Shown piece by piece: positions 1 through 12,295 of a stretch of DNA of 64,000 nucleotides. Where the stretch lies: contig CM017563.1 in assembly GCA_007844125.1 (NCBI GenBank), positions 37,364,019 through 37,428,018 on the forward strand, written 5' to 3'. The DNA comes from Sinonovacula constricta. Lineage: Eukaryota; Mollusca; Bivalvia; Cardiida; Solecurtidae. Numbering within the stretch: the first letter of the stretch is position 1; each line of letters opens with the position of its first letter. The notes beneath the pieces are model-generated. The model ran no database searches, was not told the DNA's origin, and was given only the letters and a program-made list of their open reading frames with translations. The translations under genes were made by a program, and so were the position numbers.

Positions 1-159
1 AGGCCAAAATCTGGAAATATGTTTTGTTATTTTTCAGTCTATTTTACTGAATTTTATATCAAATTGAACAGCTTTTATGAAGTATTTTAAATATCAAAAC
101 TATATTTTGATAGTTTAAAAGGAAAAAAATAAAACCCCAAAAAGTTACACTGCACATTT

Positions 160-738
160 TGTTTAATGATCAAGCTAGCCGTTATCACCAGATGTCGTAT
201 AGCCTGGGGAAAATTCAGAAAGCTTCTACCAATCTTGACCTCAAGACATATATCCCTCAGTACTCGTGGAAAAGTCTTCAATGCCTGCGTCCGGTCTACA
301 CTCCTACATGGCAGTGAATCCTGGGCACCGTCCACCTCAGACTTACATCGATTACAACGTAATGATAGAGCCATGGTCCGTTGGATCTGCAGTGTTAAGC
401 CTAATGATAATGTCACCACAGACTCTCTGTACACCAAATTAGGAATTCAAGAGGTAGCCATAGCTCTCCGTACCAAACGCCTGAGGTGGTATGGCCATGC
501 TTCTCGCAACAATTGTACCAACTCGATTATTAACATGGATATTTCAAGCGCCCGTGGGTGTGGAAGACCTAGAAAATCGTGGTCTGATTGCATCAAGACC
601 GATTTAAGTGTATGTGGTATGGGCAATACCAGTCCACACAACAGGGACGAATGGAGAGCTGGTGTTAGACGTTCAAGCCGCCTGCTGCCTACCTCAGTAT
701 CTGGGACACCCGCAGCAGATGACAAATAAACTCAGGAT

Positions 739-775
<37 letters not shown>
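160..775 (+). mobile_element. 5'-truncated LINE, C-terminal end of reverse transcriptase ORF plus (GAT)n tail
   Basis: An open frame at 166-729 encodes 187 residues typical of the C-terminus of non-LTR retrotransposon polymerases: an AWGKFRKLLP stretch, then LLHGSESWA, then MVRWIC, then a GRPRKSW segment near the end. No catalytic YADD or endonuclease part is present, so the copy is 5'-truncated at about position 160, as is usual for target-primed insertions. It ends in a (GAT)n run at about 741-774, the kind of microsatellite tail seen in several LINE clades. I cannot assign the clade. The frame is intact, so the insertion may be fairly young. It is not a host gene. Confidence 0.8.
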
Positions 776-1608
776 GCCAATGAGTTTATTTATTTCTGTC
801 TATTAATTCTTTGTGCATTGATCAATTTAAAAAAAAATATTGCATTCTAAAATATGAATTTCAAGAGCTTTCCAATGGTGTATAGCTTTTAACTTTTGGA
901 CCACAAATAAAGAAATTATAAGAAAATGAAAAGATGGCCGCCAAGATACAAGATTTTCACTGATGTGGAAACTATCTATTGACAGTTAATAAACTGCTTT
1001 GTTTATTTATTACATTTTTTATTATTAATACATTAGTAAATTATGAACACTTACATAAAAACAATCACTATTCATACAGCTTGAGAATCTGCAGTGAAAA
1101 GTGTAGATCTTGATCCAACATCTGTCAGTGGGAGCAAGCTGATTACGACATAAACTATTTGCTGAAACTTTACCATTATTTGTTTAAAAGGCAAAGAGCA
1201 AGCCTTTTTATAAATGACAAAAACTTTATAAATACAATTTGTTATTTATTTTATTATGACATACTTCACAGACTTGTATTAACAAATGTTCATTCATTTA
1301 TGCAAATTATTTTTCAAAGAAAACACACACACACATCATGTATAACAGGTCATGCATTATACAACTTACACATGCATACATATACTCCATAAAATTAATT
1401 TAACACAAACAACAAAAAGTAAACATTTTATCTAAAATAATACATGTACAATCTATAGTGTCCATAAATTTATATCACATTAAATATCACAATATAGTTA
1501 TGACACTACCATACAAAATTTTGACATACATATGTACAAATGATCCTCACAGAATGAAGCTCTTATTGAAAAGACCTCTTTCTGTCTTCAAAATCCCTAC
1601 ATATCTCT
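776..1608 (-). other. IQCG 3' UTR and downstream flank
   Basis: AT-rich DNA without a coding signal. On the minus strand, two overlapping AATAAA signals lie at 1245-1255, about 355 bases after the IQCG stop codon, so 3' UTR from 1608 to roughly 1225 is likely. Nothing recognisable lies between there and the LINE tail at 775. Confidence 0.4.
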
Positions 1609-4600
1609 TTACTTCTTCTTCTTTCCCTTCTTTCCTTTCTTCCCCTTCTTGCCCTTCTTCTTTTTACCATATGGTCCAAAACCTTTCCGTACCATGACAC
1701 CTCGCCACCAGGACTGAACCTAAAAATAGAAACAACAGGTCAAAGTTCAAGGTCATTTGTAGGCAATTGTTGCATAGCAATCAACATGTGTTTATTTAAT
1801 TTGATGCAACAAAGTTTAATCTTAGTAGAGACGATTTTTAACATTACCTTAATTGTTAAATAGTACAAATCGCCCTAAAATTTCACTGCTCAAATTCTAT
1901 AAATAATACCACTGGGAATTCCAATTCCCGCTAAAAATAGACATTAATGTCAGAGCAGATTACCCAGATGATAATAAAACATGATTTCAAAAGTAGGTGG
2001 TATTCTGGTTTTATTATATGAAAATATAAAAGGTGTATTGTTAAGCCTGGCTCAGGTGGCTTGGATCAACAGCATTTTGAATTTGTATTTATTGTATTAT
2101 GAGTTTTCAGAAGCTGACACACTTAGAACAACATTTTGTGGAATCCCTCCAGTTAGCAATAATTTGTCAGAGAAAAAAATAATTGGTCCAAAGTGTCAGG
2201 TACCACCTTTTAGCTTGGGGGTTAGGGTATTTTATATTCAAGGTATTTTATATTCAATGCATCTGGGCAAGATTACCAATGCAATTGTTGAAATTCTTTC
2301 TAACTACACTTTGTTACAGCTATCATTAAATAGATTCTTAGAATGAAGGCTGTCAACCTTACCTTGATAGAAGCCTTGAGTTCAATGGCCTCTTGCTCCT
2401 GCTTCCTTCTTGCCTTCTCCTTCTCAATTCTGTCCTCCACCACCACCTGCTCATACTCCTTATACTGCAAATAGAAATATACTCTATAGTACACTAGGAT
2501 ACCATGTCTTATAGAAAAATAGTTAAATACAAATGCCAATACACATATATAAACTGAATGAGTTTACCTCAAAGACCAAAGATAAAGATTCCTGATGAAT
2601 TGAAATAAGAAACTTGTGACATTGCTTTCTCAGAATACTCTCATAGGGATTATATCTCTAAATGTCTCTATTCTAGTCACCATTTGGCTTCTACTTTAAA
2701 TTTGGAACAGGAGATAAAGCAATAACAATTCAAAAATCAATATGAAAATTTGACTGCCCCATACTTTATTTACATGATTAAACCACCCCATACTTTATAT
2801 ACATGATTAAACCATTTCCTTATTCTATAAAAATTGACTAAATACTTTTATATTACATGCTCAGTGGAATGATTATCCCTAAGATATGTACCAAGTCAAA
2901 CAATTGAAGAAAACTGAGAAGTTTCAAGTTGGAAAACACTCCACAAGCAACCTAAGTCAAACAGTCAAGAAAAAGTGAGCAAATTCTTAAAACTAAACAG
3001 TAAGCCAACAACATGAAATGGGTAATACTCAACTAATACCTAAATCACAACCAACACCGTAATCACAACCAATACCTAAGTCAAACAATCAAGTATACGG
3101 TCAAAAGAAGCATCTTTTGTCTATTAGTTAAGGTTTTGGACCAGAAATCAGATTATCCCACACCCCAGACTGGACACAAGGTGTTAGTCTCAGAGCAAGA
3201 CATTCTACTATGCGCTGCTCCAGGTAGTTACCATCTGGGAACAAGTTCCTTCCAGGAAATGGATTGAAAAACCAACAATGGATTTTGCTCAGTTTTTTGT
3301 TATCCTTAAAATAACAAAGTATGAAAGCTTACAAGTTTGGTAAGTTCCTGAAGTTTTTCCAGATCCTTGGCCTTGGAGGCCTTCAGGACATCAAGTTCAT
3401 GTTGTTTGGCCTCTACGTCTTGTTCATATTTCTCCATCCAGAAATCCACTTTCCGTTCTAGTTCCTAAACAATGTATTGAAAAGAAGGATATAAAATCTG
3501 ATGAAATAAGACAATATTAAATAAAAAAAGTAAATGAATTTTTATCACAAAAGCCAACTTTTTACTGGTATTTTATTAAGCGGCTATGAGAACTGATGAA
3601 ATGCAGAAAAAGAGTAATTAATTCCAAAATTGCTGATGGGCAAAGAGTTAAGAATTAATGTGGTGAACTCTATCAAATAAAGAATTATGTAAAGGTATGA
3701 AATGTTTAACATAAACTTAAAAGTTCTTGACTGTCTGCCTGGTGAGCAGGAAGTTGAGGGTTCAATAAGCTGCAATGACATTAACAAAGTTAATAATCAT
3801 GGTACAATATAACCCTGTAGTTGCTGGAAATACCATTATTAAGAATATACGACAAAGTCCTTTGAGCATTGCCACATATACTTAAATGTGAAAAGGCACA
3901 GGACAAAGGTATTCCCATGCAAGCCAAATGTTAAAGTAAGAACAAGTCTGTGATGAGTCATTTAAGAAAAAGAGCAAATCCGACAGTTACCGCCTTGGAA
4001 TGGTCAGTCAGCAATATGGACCAGAGCTCTAACCTTGCACTTCCTGAGGAGTTTCTCAAATGCAAGCAATGAAAAGAAAACCGTTCTATTTGAATAAAAA
4101 ATAACCCTTACCATAACCCATTAACCACATTAACATAAAACACACCCCACCCTAATGGTATTTCCAGCGATTGAAGGGTAAACTGATGATGAACTTTTTG
4201 CTATGTCTAGACCAAGGCTTAAAATTACAAATGATGCGAACAATTTAAGGACATTGCCAAGCATTTGATAAGACAGCTTACATGATTTGATAAATTAGTC
4301 TGAGGCAGATCATCCTGTTCAAGAATAAGACCATATGATAGGACAATGTGACTGTGTGATGACATGTCTTGTATTTCATTGCAAGATATCTTGCTTAAGA
4401 CAGCACTATAGCAACTTCCTGTATGCAATGTATGATACCTTATTGAAAGAAGAAAGAATATACTCACAGTTTGATGGGTCCTTAGGAAAGATTCAATCTC
4501 TGAGTTGCACCTGACTTCCTCATCAATGTTGTGTCGGAGTTTCTGTGAATGAGGTAAGAATGTGATCAATGCAATATAAAAAATTCTCTTATTGGTAATA

Positions 4601-7600
4601 TGGAACTACCTATCTGAAATTGTTTGTTTTTTATTACATCACACTAACACAATTATGGTCATTTTGGCGACGTCCAGCTAATTTTTGGTGGAAGAAAACC
4701 CTGGACTTACATCTGCCAGCGCACTGCAGGTTAGCTTGATATTTGAAATTGTAACTACAAAACTATCACTACACAATCTAAAGGCACCGCTGAGACAAAA
4801 ACTATTTCTTAAATACTTATCTCAACTTGTAAGTGCAAAGATATGTACTTCCCCTGAGAGAAAACTCTCTTTAATAGGTTAAGGTATATCTCATGCTTAA
4901 TCATTTATTTCTACTCAAAAGTATTTTTTTCTAAAGAATTTTCTCAGGTTGGTTGTGGCCAAGTGGCAGGCTCACTGACGTGTTGCACCTCTGACATCTG
5001 GGCTCTTCAACATGTAGGTTTGAATCCTGGTTAGGCTGAAAACTTTCACTATACAACATCTTCCAGCTGACTTGCACTGAGTGAGTCATTCCATCCCAAC
5101 ATAAATCTAGGGTCTTCAGACCTCCACAAACAAAAGCTGGATGTTATAAGGAACATCATCAAGCAGCAATGTATTTCAAAACAGAATCAACAATAAGGAT
5201 TGCCACAATGTGACTATGTGTCATATTTCCTCCCTTATTTAAAGATGCCAATTATAGATTTCAATTCACAATTTTGATTTGACCATAAGCTCATTAATTT
5301 CACATACCATTATCAATTGCAGTTAATTTCACAAAATTATAAGCTGATAATCGCATGTTATTTAATTAATTGTACATTGACACATCACCCAAGTGAGGTA
5401 ACATCCCCTTTATTGAGGCAACCATTTGATTTCATGAAGGGCTTTACATCACCTTATTGATTCCAATGTCCACAGAGAGCTAGTAGAGTCACATCCTTAT
5501 AATTTTTCAGACCTTCAACGCCTGGGTTCAAGCCACACTTTGGGAGAAATGCCTTTAAGCTGATTGGCAGTACTCATGTGTTTCTACCTAGATAATTGTC
5601 TGCAGTCTTTCTCCACTACAAGCAGTTGGATGTTGAAAAATAAAACTATCATTGTGTCCAGTGAAATGTATCTAAAAATCAAAACTCATTTAAACCACCC
5701 ACACCTATTTAGATCTCCCTCCATTACCTCTATTTCATCCTTCATATCTTTCTCAGAGAGGCCACATTTCTTCTGTGTCTGTGCCACGCTGACCTCAGCA
5801 CACTTTTTGATGTACTTGCCCTCCATGTTTGTCTTGGCCTTCATCTCTTGAAGCTGGTCCTGAAGTGCACAATGGATATTATGTCAAAGGGAGATAACTT
5901 GCACATACTTTCTGAACAAGTGATCTTTTAATTTATTTAGCTGTTTGTATTTACCATCTTAGCAGACACAGAGGGACTGCTTAACAAAGGGAGCTTTTAG
6001 AACGAACAATTTAAGACTATATTATTCCAGCACAACATAAAGTAGTTCCACACATTTCAATTTAATGAGAAAGTCATCATTCATCCAGGCAATTCCATAG
6101 GCACTTCATGAATATTTGGTTATATAAAAACTTGATGCTAAATGAAGCACATATTTATAACTAAACCACTATAGATCACATGATAAAACAGTATTCAAAC
6201 TTTCATGAACTTAACCAGCATAGGGGGATAGTGATCTACTCTGCTAGGGGAAATTAATGGATATTTATTTTCAACCATTAAACTTCTGCTTATGAAGCAC
6301 TAAAGTGAAAGCTGAGTTTTAAGAAATGGCTGTTTATCTGACACGACAATTATGTACGGCATATATTTGCATATTATCTCCACCAGTTATCATTGCCCCA
6401 TAATGTGACTACTTTTTCTGAAGCTGTGAATATATTATATAACAATGCTTGCAGCACTTTCTATTTCTGTTTTGTTCTTTTGTTAGTTTGTTTGTTGTTC
6501 CTCTTTTGGTTGGTGGATAATCTTCAATAAAATAATATCTTACTGTCATTCTAATACAGCTTTACTTAAGGCATAAATGCCCTTATGCTGTCCATACAGT
6601 AATAACATGATATAAACATTGTTCATAGTACCACACCAGGCCAAACAGTTCTGAAACTACTAACATATGCTGAGTAAAAGCAAGAGGAAAGGTACTTATA
6701 ACATCAGTGCCATTTGTGTATGGTTCTAAAGAGATTCATAGCTGGGTGGTAGAGCACCCACTTGCAGATAGGGATTCCATGGGTTCAACTTCTAGCTGGG
6801 AGAAACTCAAGACTTTTTTGGCGACGCGCTGGAGCGCGACGCCTATTTATGGAATGCTTATTGAAATTTGCATATAAGAAGAGTCGGTTTAGCGGACTTT
6901 CATAACCCTGATAAAATACTAGTGATGCAGAATCGGACCGAAAACATAATCAATAATCGAATTGAATCTAACATAATTAATCGATTAAAATCGGTAAAAA
7001 ATCGAAACTTTTTGATCAGGAAGTACTACTTTCATTAAAAACTATTCTTATTTACTTTAATCAGGAAGTACTTATTTATTTTAAAACTACTCTTATTTAC
7101 TTAAACAAACAATAGACTTTATATGCATATTAACAGTCTATAAAACATTTTCAACAAGCAAGTTATGTGAAACAATTTTTCACAACTAAAACTCTTGAAC
7201 AATAACAAGTTAACTCAAATTTTATTCAAAGTTTCGAACCCTTTACATTTGAAAATTTACTACATGACGTACAAGTAACGCTACTTTTAACTCACTGACT
7301 CACTGTAATGGATTGTTCAGACTTTAAACAACACTTTAGACTAGATTTCAGTAAAGAACACTTAAACTCTATAACATTTTCATCGCCCAACATGACGCTA
7401 TGTATGAATTACGTTCCTTTGAAATTTTTACTAACTAACGGAAAGAAATTTAACTACCGGAATCAATTTTGCGACAGGGAAATTGATTGTCGCGGACATT
7501 AGTAACCAGCGACGATTATTCGATTTAACTCGATCATCGTGACATCACTATAAAATACGGATCATAATTCGGTACATTGAGTTCGATTTTTTTATTTTAT

Positions 7601-10600
7601 AGTAATATTTATTTACATGTATTTGAATAGAGAAAACTGCTTGATACCTTCTTTAATTAAGTTTTAAAATGAATGTCACAATTTCTTTTGAGTTGTTGTA
7701 ATCGTCTACATGGCCTTAGTAGTAGTAATGGCTTCCCTTCTTGCTAAATATTAAAGGGCTAGCTGTCCACATCAGGATCCTGTGACTGACTGGGTTAGTT
7801 CCTGGTGAGCCTAATTAGTGCCCCTGTCTGTTATACTCTTATAATAGGTGTTGGCAGAATATGTAGAAGAAAAGAAGAATACCCTAAGCCTGCCTTGGGA
7901 CCAAGCTGTACCAAATGGGCTATAAAATGGCTAATGATAATAGGTATTGATGACAGTAAAAAAAATAAATTACCTTCAAATGTGCAATCATTTCATGTCT
8001 TTCCTGAATCTCCTTCTCTTTTTCTTTCTTTATATCTCCCAGCTGTTTCTGGAGTAACTTGACCCTCTTTCTTCCATTCTCTTCTCTGTATAGACAAAAG
8101 GACACACAATTATATGTCTGACAACAATGTAACAAACATTTTGGTACACTCTGTAAAAATTTGATAATCATTTTAATTTGTAGGCTTTGTACTGTGAGTC
8201 ACCAGACCATTAGTAAAGAAGCAATATTTTCTTTGCTTTAAGGTATTAGTTTCATAAGTGTCATATTTCATATCTTATTGCTAGATGGTTATAAGTAAAT
8301 GACATTTTAAATATTTGAATACAATGAAATAATAAACTGTTTCACCGTTTGGTTTCTCAAGATATTTTATTTTAGAGAAGATAATCCTGATTCACTTTTA
8401 CATTAAGGCCCATGGAAAATATCCACCTTCTGTTATTAGTTAAAGCTGAATTAGTTTTTTAGAAAAAATCTTCTGTTGGACAGCTAAGAATTATAACTTA
8501 GATTCATATGCCACTAATAAATCTGAATTTAACCATAGAAAACGTGAGAAAACATCATTTTTTAAAGTTTCAAAGGGAGATAACTCATTAAACAAAATTA
8601 TCAAGGGGAGGTAATCAACTTCTGTCACAGCTTGTACATTTTATCAATGTCATCTGTCGCTTGGATTTTAGAGTTTAATTTATAAATGCTGACATCAAGC
8701 TGTACGTTTCTTTTGATAGAATATTTGTTAATTATGCATCTAATACCCTAAATGAGCAATTTCTGCTATTCTGAATCATACATTGACATTACTAAAGCAT
8801 TATGTTGCAGATATAAATATCTCTAGAACAGTACTTTGCAGTATATCTACCATTTAAGAAATAGTTATTTATAAACACATGCACAGTAAAAGTAAAATCT
8901 TAATGGTGTCATATTTTGTTTTAAGTCAACTTGTTCTGAGCCGCCAATTTTGGGTTGTCTATTGAATGGCTACTAAAAATAAGTTTGTAATTTTGTTAGT
9001 TTTGTTACATCACACCAACACAGTTATGGTCATATTGGCGACATCCAGTTAATTATTGGTGGAGGAAGACCCCAGACTTATGCCTAGGTAGAACCACTGG
9101 CACACCACAGGTTAGCTGAAAAACCTCCCCACATGTAAGTTCTCGTTCTCCCGAAAGGGACTCGAACCCACGTGGTGAAGGGCTGAGGAATTACAAGTCA
9201 GCGACTCTAACCGCTCGACCACGGGGTCCCCGTTTGTATTTTAAAATACAGGTGCATCATAATCCTACCACTTGTTAATAGTTTAATGTTACCACATGGA
9301 GTGGTCACAGTAGTACACATGCAGCATCATAAACTGAAGATGACTTGATTATATTTGTTTTAATTTTCTTTGCATTACCGGTGTTTATTTAATAAAACTG
9401 ACAGCAATATGGTTTTAACAGAATATTCCCCAAAAAGTTAGGCAAAGAGTTTTGTTTATTGACAGAACTGTTGGAAGAGGGGGCAGAAAATAATATTATC
9501 AACATCATACTTGTGAACTTTTTCTCAGGCCAAATTTTTACTTGCGAAGTGGGAGATGTTTTATTTTTATATAAAGAAAGAAGGAAGTTATCTGTATCCA
9601 AGTAAGGAGATTTCTGAAAATATGTAAAACACATCTCATTTCAAATAATTTTCAACCTTAAAAGTGGGAGTCTCCCCCCAAAAGTGGAAGAGTTCACATG
9701 TAGTGGGAGAGTTTACACGTATGCAATATTCATGACGCTGGAAGTGAGTGATATCGCAATGACTGTTGTCGTCATATATATTTGGAAATATATGCATTAC
9801 GGCACTAGAAGCTAAATATGAATCCATACAAAAGGCCAGACACCTTGTGTCCAGTCAAATAATGTTGACAGTTATACAGTAAGGCAACTTAGTCGCAGTT
9901 CTTGGGGACACATACATTCACATGATCTGCAATTTATATTTATATTTATGTTAATTAATGCATCACTATTGAGCCAATCAGTGTATTGTTATTGATGCAA
10001 TCTCACATGCACAGTTTGAAGTCATACCAGGTTGCTAAGCATAGAAAATAACATAGTGAATAATAAAAAGTATGATGAAAAAAGGATCTTACTTAAGAAT
10101 GGTCTCTTGTAGTGTTGCTTTCATTTCCTTTTCTGATCTGACAGCTTCTGCCAACACCCTGAACGTACAATTCTGGATCAGCTCTGAGAGTGTCTCGGCC
10201 ATTACTCCCTCAAGAAACAATCTGAAAAAAAAAGTATCAGAGTAAATGTTTAAAACTTGTTCAGCTTGTGATGTTGAATTAGATGCCTACATTTGCATAC
10301 ACTGCCCATTAAGTCTGAAAGTATTGCAATAAACTATAATAATATACTTTTTCAATGGTCTGATGCCAAATGACAATTTTGCTTTCAATACCATGCCTTT
10401 CATAAGAAAACATTAAACATAGTTGGGTTTTTAGCAATGTAGCTCCAATTAATATTCATACATGTGGAAAAAAAGATAAGGGCACATAAGGACAAGATAG
10501 ACATGTTTATTATTGTCAATTGCATGTAAAACTGTATTAGAAGTGCTTATTGTTGTATAGTTGAATGTAAAGCTGAATTAGAAGTTTTTATTATTGTACA

Positions 10601-12295
10601 GTTGTATGAAAAGCTGAATTATAAGTGTATATTATTGTACGGTTGCATGTAAAGCTGAATAAGATGTGTTAATTGTTGTATAGTTCCAAGTAAAGCTGAA
10701 ATAGAAGTGCTTCTTATTGTACAGTTGCATGTAAAGCTGAATTAGAAGGGGAGTACATGTATCATTACATAGTACATGTACATCAAGTAGGATACTGTTT
10801 ATAAAAGTGTTCAGTAAACAATACCATCCCAAACAGAATAATCATATTTTACAGTGATAAGATATTTATCATTTTTTTTTAGGAGACTGAAGGTCCTATT
10901 TACAGATTTTTCACATCTGCAGTAGTTAAGTATGACCACTATGCTGGGATGTACTCACCGATCATCTTGTATTTTGGCCATATTATCTCCAGTAAGTGGA
11001 TTCTGTCGAACACTGCGTGTAAACACATGTGTACTGTTCTTCAAGTCAGCACCCAATTCTATCACCTCCTTCTCCATCTCCGACAGTTTTTTCATATCTG
11101 TTGTCTTGTTCCTTAGATCTATTTTCTTAGCCAGGATGGTTTGGTATCTATTCTCAAGGTCCTTTTGTCCCTCCAGCAGCTCATTCATTTGCATGTGTAC
11201 CAGCTGAAAAAACACACCAACAGAATGTTAATTACTTTGGATTATCTTGTAACCATTTCAAGCCTTTTGACAACTCTGACTCTTGCGAGAACAGGATAGC
11301 AGATTTTTTATCAGTTATTTCACATGGTTTAAAGGTATTTATGCTTGGGGAATTATGATTGTAACAAATTCTGAGTCCTTTGACAAATAGTAAAGTATGC
11401 CAATACAGAATTTGGTTGGTCTGTGGATCACAATTATGGTTCAATGAAATGTCTATCAAGATGAAGAAACAAGCATTGCAGTTTGTTTCATAATAAATAA
11501 GAATTCTATGTGCCCCTTTGTATTGCTTTATTGCTATAAACTACAAATACACCACATTGTTGCTAAAACTGCACTTATTTGATGATATCACCATTTTTTA
11601 TGCATATGACAGTTCAATTTGTATCAGCAATTTAAAAGATATCTAACCTGTGAAAATAAAAAAAGTGACAGTGAGCAGCTAGCACAATTTTGTATTTGAA
11701 GTACCATCTAGATTTATGACTGAATCGAGGTAGAATTTGACCATTTAAACCCATTAAAACTGTCGACTTATGAGCAAGGTTGACTTATGTCTGGAGAAAT
11801 ATGGTACACAAGCTTCACATGCTTTTTATATTCCTGTATTTTTTAACATTAAATAGTTTATTATATAACATAATCATTTAATGTTACATAGTAGAACCAT
11901 TTAAAAAGCAAGCATAGCCTGTGTAAACTCCTCTTGAAAAAGGCTAACTGCCCAAAGGTTTGAGAGTGATATTTAGTTTATATGTACCGTAAAAACCCTA
12001 AGTCTTCGGCCACCCTAAGTCTTCGGCCACGGTCAATTTTTTTTGGAACCAATTATTTAAATGACCCTAAGTTTTCGGCCACTAAAATTCGGCAATTTTT
12101 TCTGTGACCCTAAGTATGTAGATCCCTTTAGGTAAATCAATGGCAATCTTGTTTGTAATATTTAGCAATACTTACACTGTATGCCTCTGGCCTGCCCTCA
12201 TAGGAGGATGGCAGAATTTTGCCCAGGACTGACAGCTGGTCCACACAGTCCTCCAGCACTGTCGCCATATGAATGGCATCTGAACCGCTTAACAT
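1609..12295 (-). CDS. IQCG: Dynein regulatory complex subunit 9 (IQ domain-containing protein G), 9 coding exons
   Basis: DRC9 is part of the nexin-dynein regulatory complex that links outer doublets and tunes dynein in motile cilia and flagella; the family binds calmodulin through an IQ motif. Coding exons: 12176-12295 (exon reaches 12306), 10959-11203, 10093-10221, 7974-8085, 5728-5859, 4468-4542, 3333-3464, 2363-2464, 1609-1719. All have AG/GT borders and compatible phases, giving 385 aa (human about 440). Residues 1-40 contain [17 protein letters not shown]; about 41-315 are mostly helical, rich in K and E, and likely coiled coil. The last exon carries an IQ motif ([15 protein letters not shown], about 350-364) and a lysine/glycine tail (KKGKKGKK), the family signature. 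The start is the first ATG after the exon 2 acceptor; a second in-frame ATG lies nine codons later. Introns hold SINEs, a hAT MITE and a 46-bp tandem repeat. Confidence 0.92.
1903..2210 (-). mobile_element. MITE of the TTAA / AGGTGGTATCC family, minus orientation, in IQCG intron 8
   Basis: The right end reads, on the minus strand, AAAGGTGGTACCTGACA followed by CTTTGGACC, the terminus of the MITE family seen complete at 62.1 kb. The inner block near 1930 (CTAAAAATAGACATTAATGTC and the nearby AGCAGATTACCC) is the family's other hallmark. The left terminus is degraded, so the left limit is approximate. Confidence 0.6.
2757..2816. repeat. Two-copy tandem duplication, ~29 bp
   Basis: CCCCATACTTTATTTACATG and its near copy with TATATAC follow each other directly, both ending ATTAAACCA. 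Further short echoes of AAGTCAAACA occur at 2895-3090. This is local slippage within an intron. Confidence 0.6.
3809..4181. mobile_element. Foldback / MITE-like element, ~370 bp, in IQCG intron 7
   Basis: The left end (3810-3838: ACCCTGTAGTTGCTGGAAAT then ACCATTA) is matched in inverted orientation by the right end (4151-4180, which reads ACCCTTCAATCGCTGGAAAT then ACCATTA on the minus strand). A short relative lies at 41086-41175 in TM9SF2 intron 6. No coding capacity is seen. Confidence 0.6.
4632..4737 (-). mobile_element. SINE family A, 3' fragment
   Basis: It shares the block from TTACATCACACTAACACA through GGCGACGTCCAGCTAATT to the GCAGGTTAGCT motif with the fuller copy at 8995-9231. The tRNA-like head is missing. 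Confidence 0.65.
4951..5163 (+). mobile_element. tRNA-derived SINE with Ser/Leu-like head
   Basis: A box A-like sequence (TGGCCAAGTGGCAGG, 4956-4970) is followed about 50 bases later by a box B-like sequence (GGTTTGAATCC), then a non-tRNA body. The anticodon arm is not intact, so this is a SINE and not a tRNA gene. Confidence 0.55.
5508..5650 (+). mobile_element. Degraded tRNA-like SINE fragment
   Basis: A box B-like GGGTTCAAGCC (5524-5534) precedes a body resembling the preceding SINE (CAGTTGGATGTTGAAAAATAAA near the end). It ends about 80 bases before IQCG exon 6. Confidence 0.35.
6737..6815 (+). mobile_element. tRNA-like SINE head
   Basis: TAGCTGGGTGGTAGAGCACC (box A) and GGGTTCAACTTC (box B) are about 33 bases apart. 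The acceptor stem does not pair properly. A small CpG-rich patch with the direct repeat GCGACGC follows at 6821-6843. Confidence 0.45.
6920..7550. mobile_element. Non-autonomous hAT-like element, 631 bp, with 8-bp target duplication
   Basis: The element starts TAGTGATG and ends CATCACTA, and is flanked on both sides by the identical 8-mer TAAAATAC (6912-6919 and 7551-7558). An exact 8-bp target duplication with short TAGTGATG-type ends is the hallmark of hAT transposons. The termini carry further ATCGA-rich partial inverted similarity. The interior has no transposase. It sits in IQCG intron 5. Confidence 0.85.
8995..9231 (-). mobile_element. SINE family A, near full length, tRNA-derived
   Basis: On the minus strand the head reads GTGGTCGAGCGGTTAGAGTC (box A) and GGGTTCGAGTCCC (box B), as in a tRNA-Leu/Ser gene, then a family-specific body with CTGGGGTCTTCCTCCACC. 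It is flanked by near-identical GTTTGTAATTTT (8983-8994) and GTTTGTATTTT (from 9232), a probable target duplication. Other copies lie at 36.3, 38.4, 42.0 and 50.2 kb. Confidence 0.85.
10505..10748. repeat. Minisatellite, ~46-bp unit, ~5-6 copies
   Basis: Repeated units of the type ATTGTACAGTTGCATGTAAA followed by GCTGAATTAGAAGTG fill the interval with 10-20 percent divergence. It lies in IQCG intron 3, between exons 10093-10221 and 10959-11203. Confidence 0.8.
11735..12115. repeat. CCCTAAGTCTTCGGCCAC repeats near IQCG exon 2
   Basis: ACCCTAAGTCTTCGGCCAC occurs twice in tandem at 11996-12030, and a third time with one change at 12063-12081. Nearby, GTCGACTTATGAGC and GACTTATGTCTGGAG (11762-11792) resemble it in phrasing. 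TACCGTAAAAACCC precedes the first copy. This looks like the eroded end of a DNA transposon; I could not find the partner end. Confidence 0.4.

Noticed and set aside
9150..9231. A tRNA gene on the minus strand
   Set aside because: Box A and box B are good, but it is joined to a SINE body, flanked by a target duplication, and several relatives are scattered in the window.
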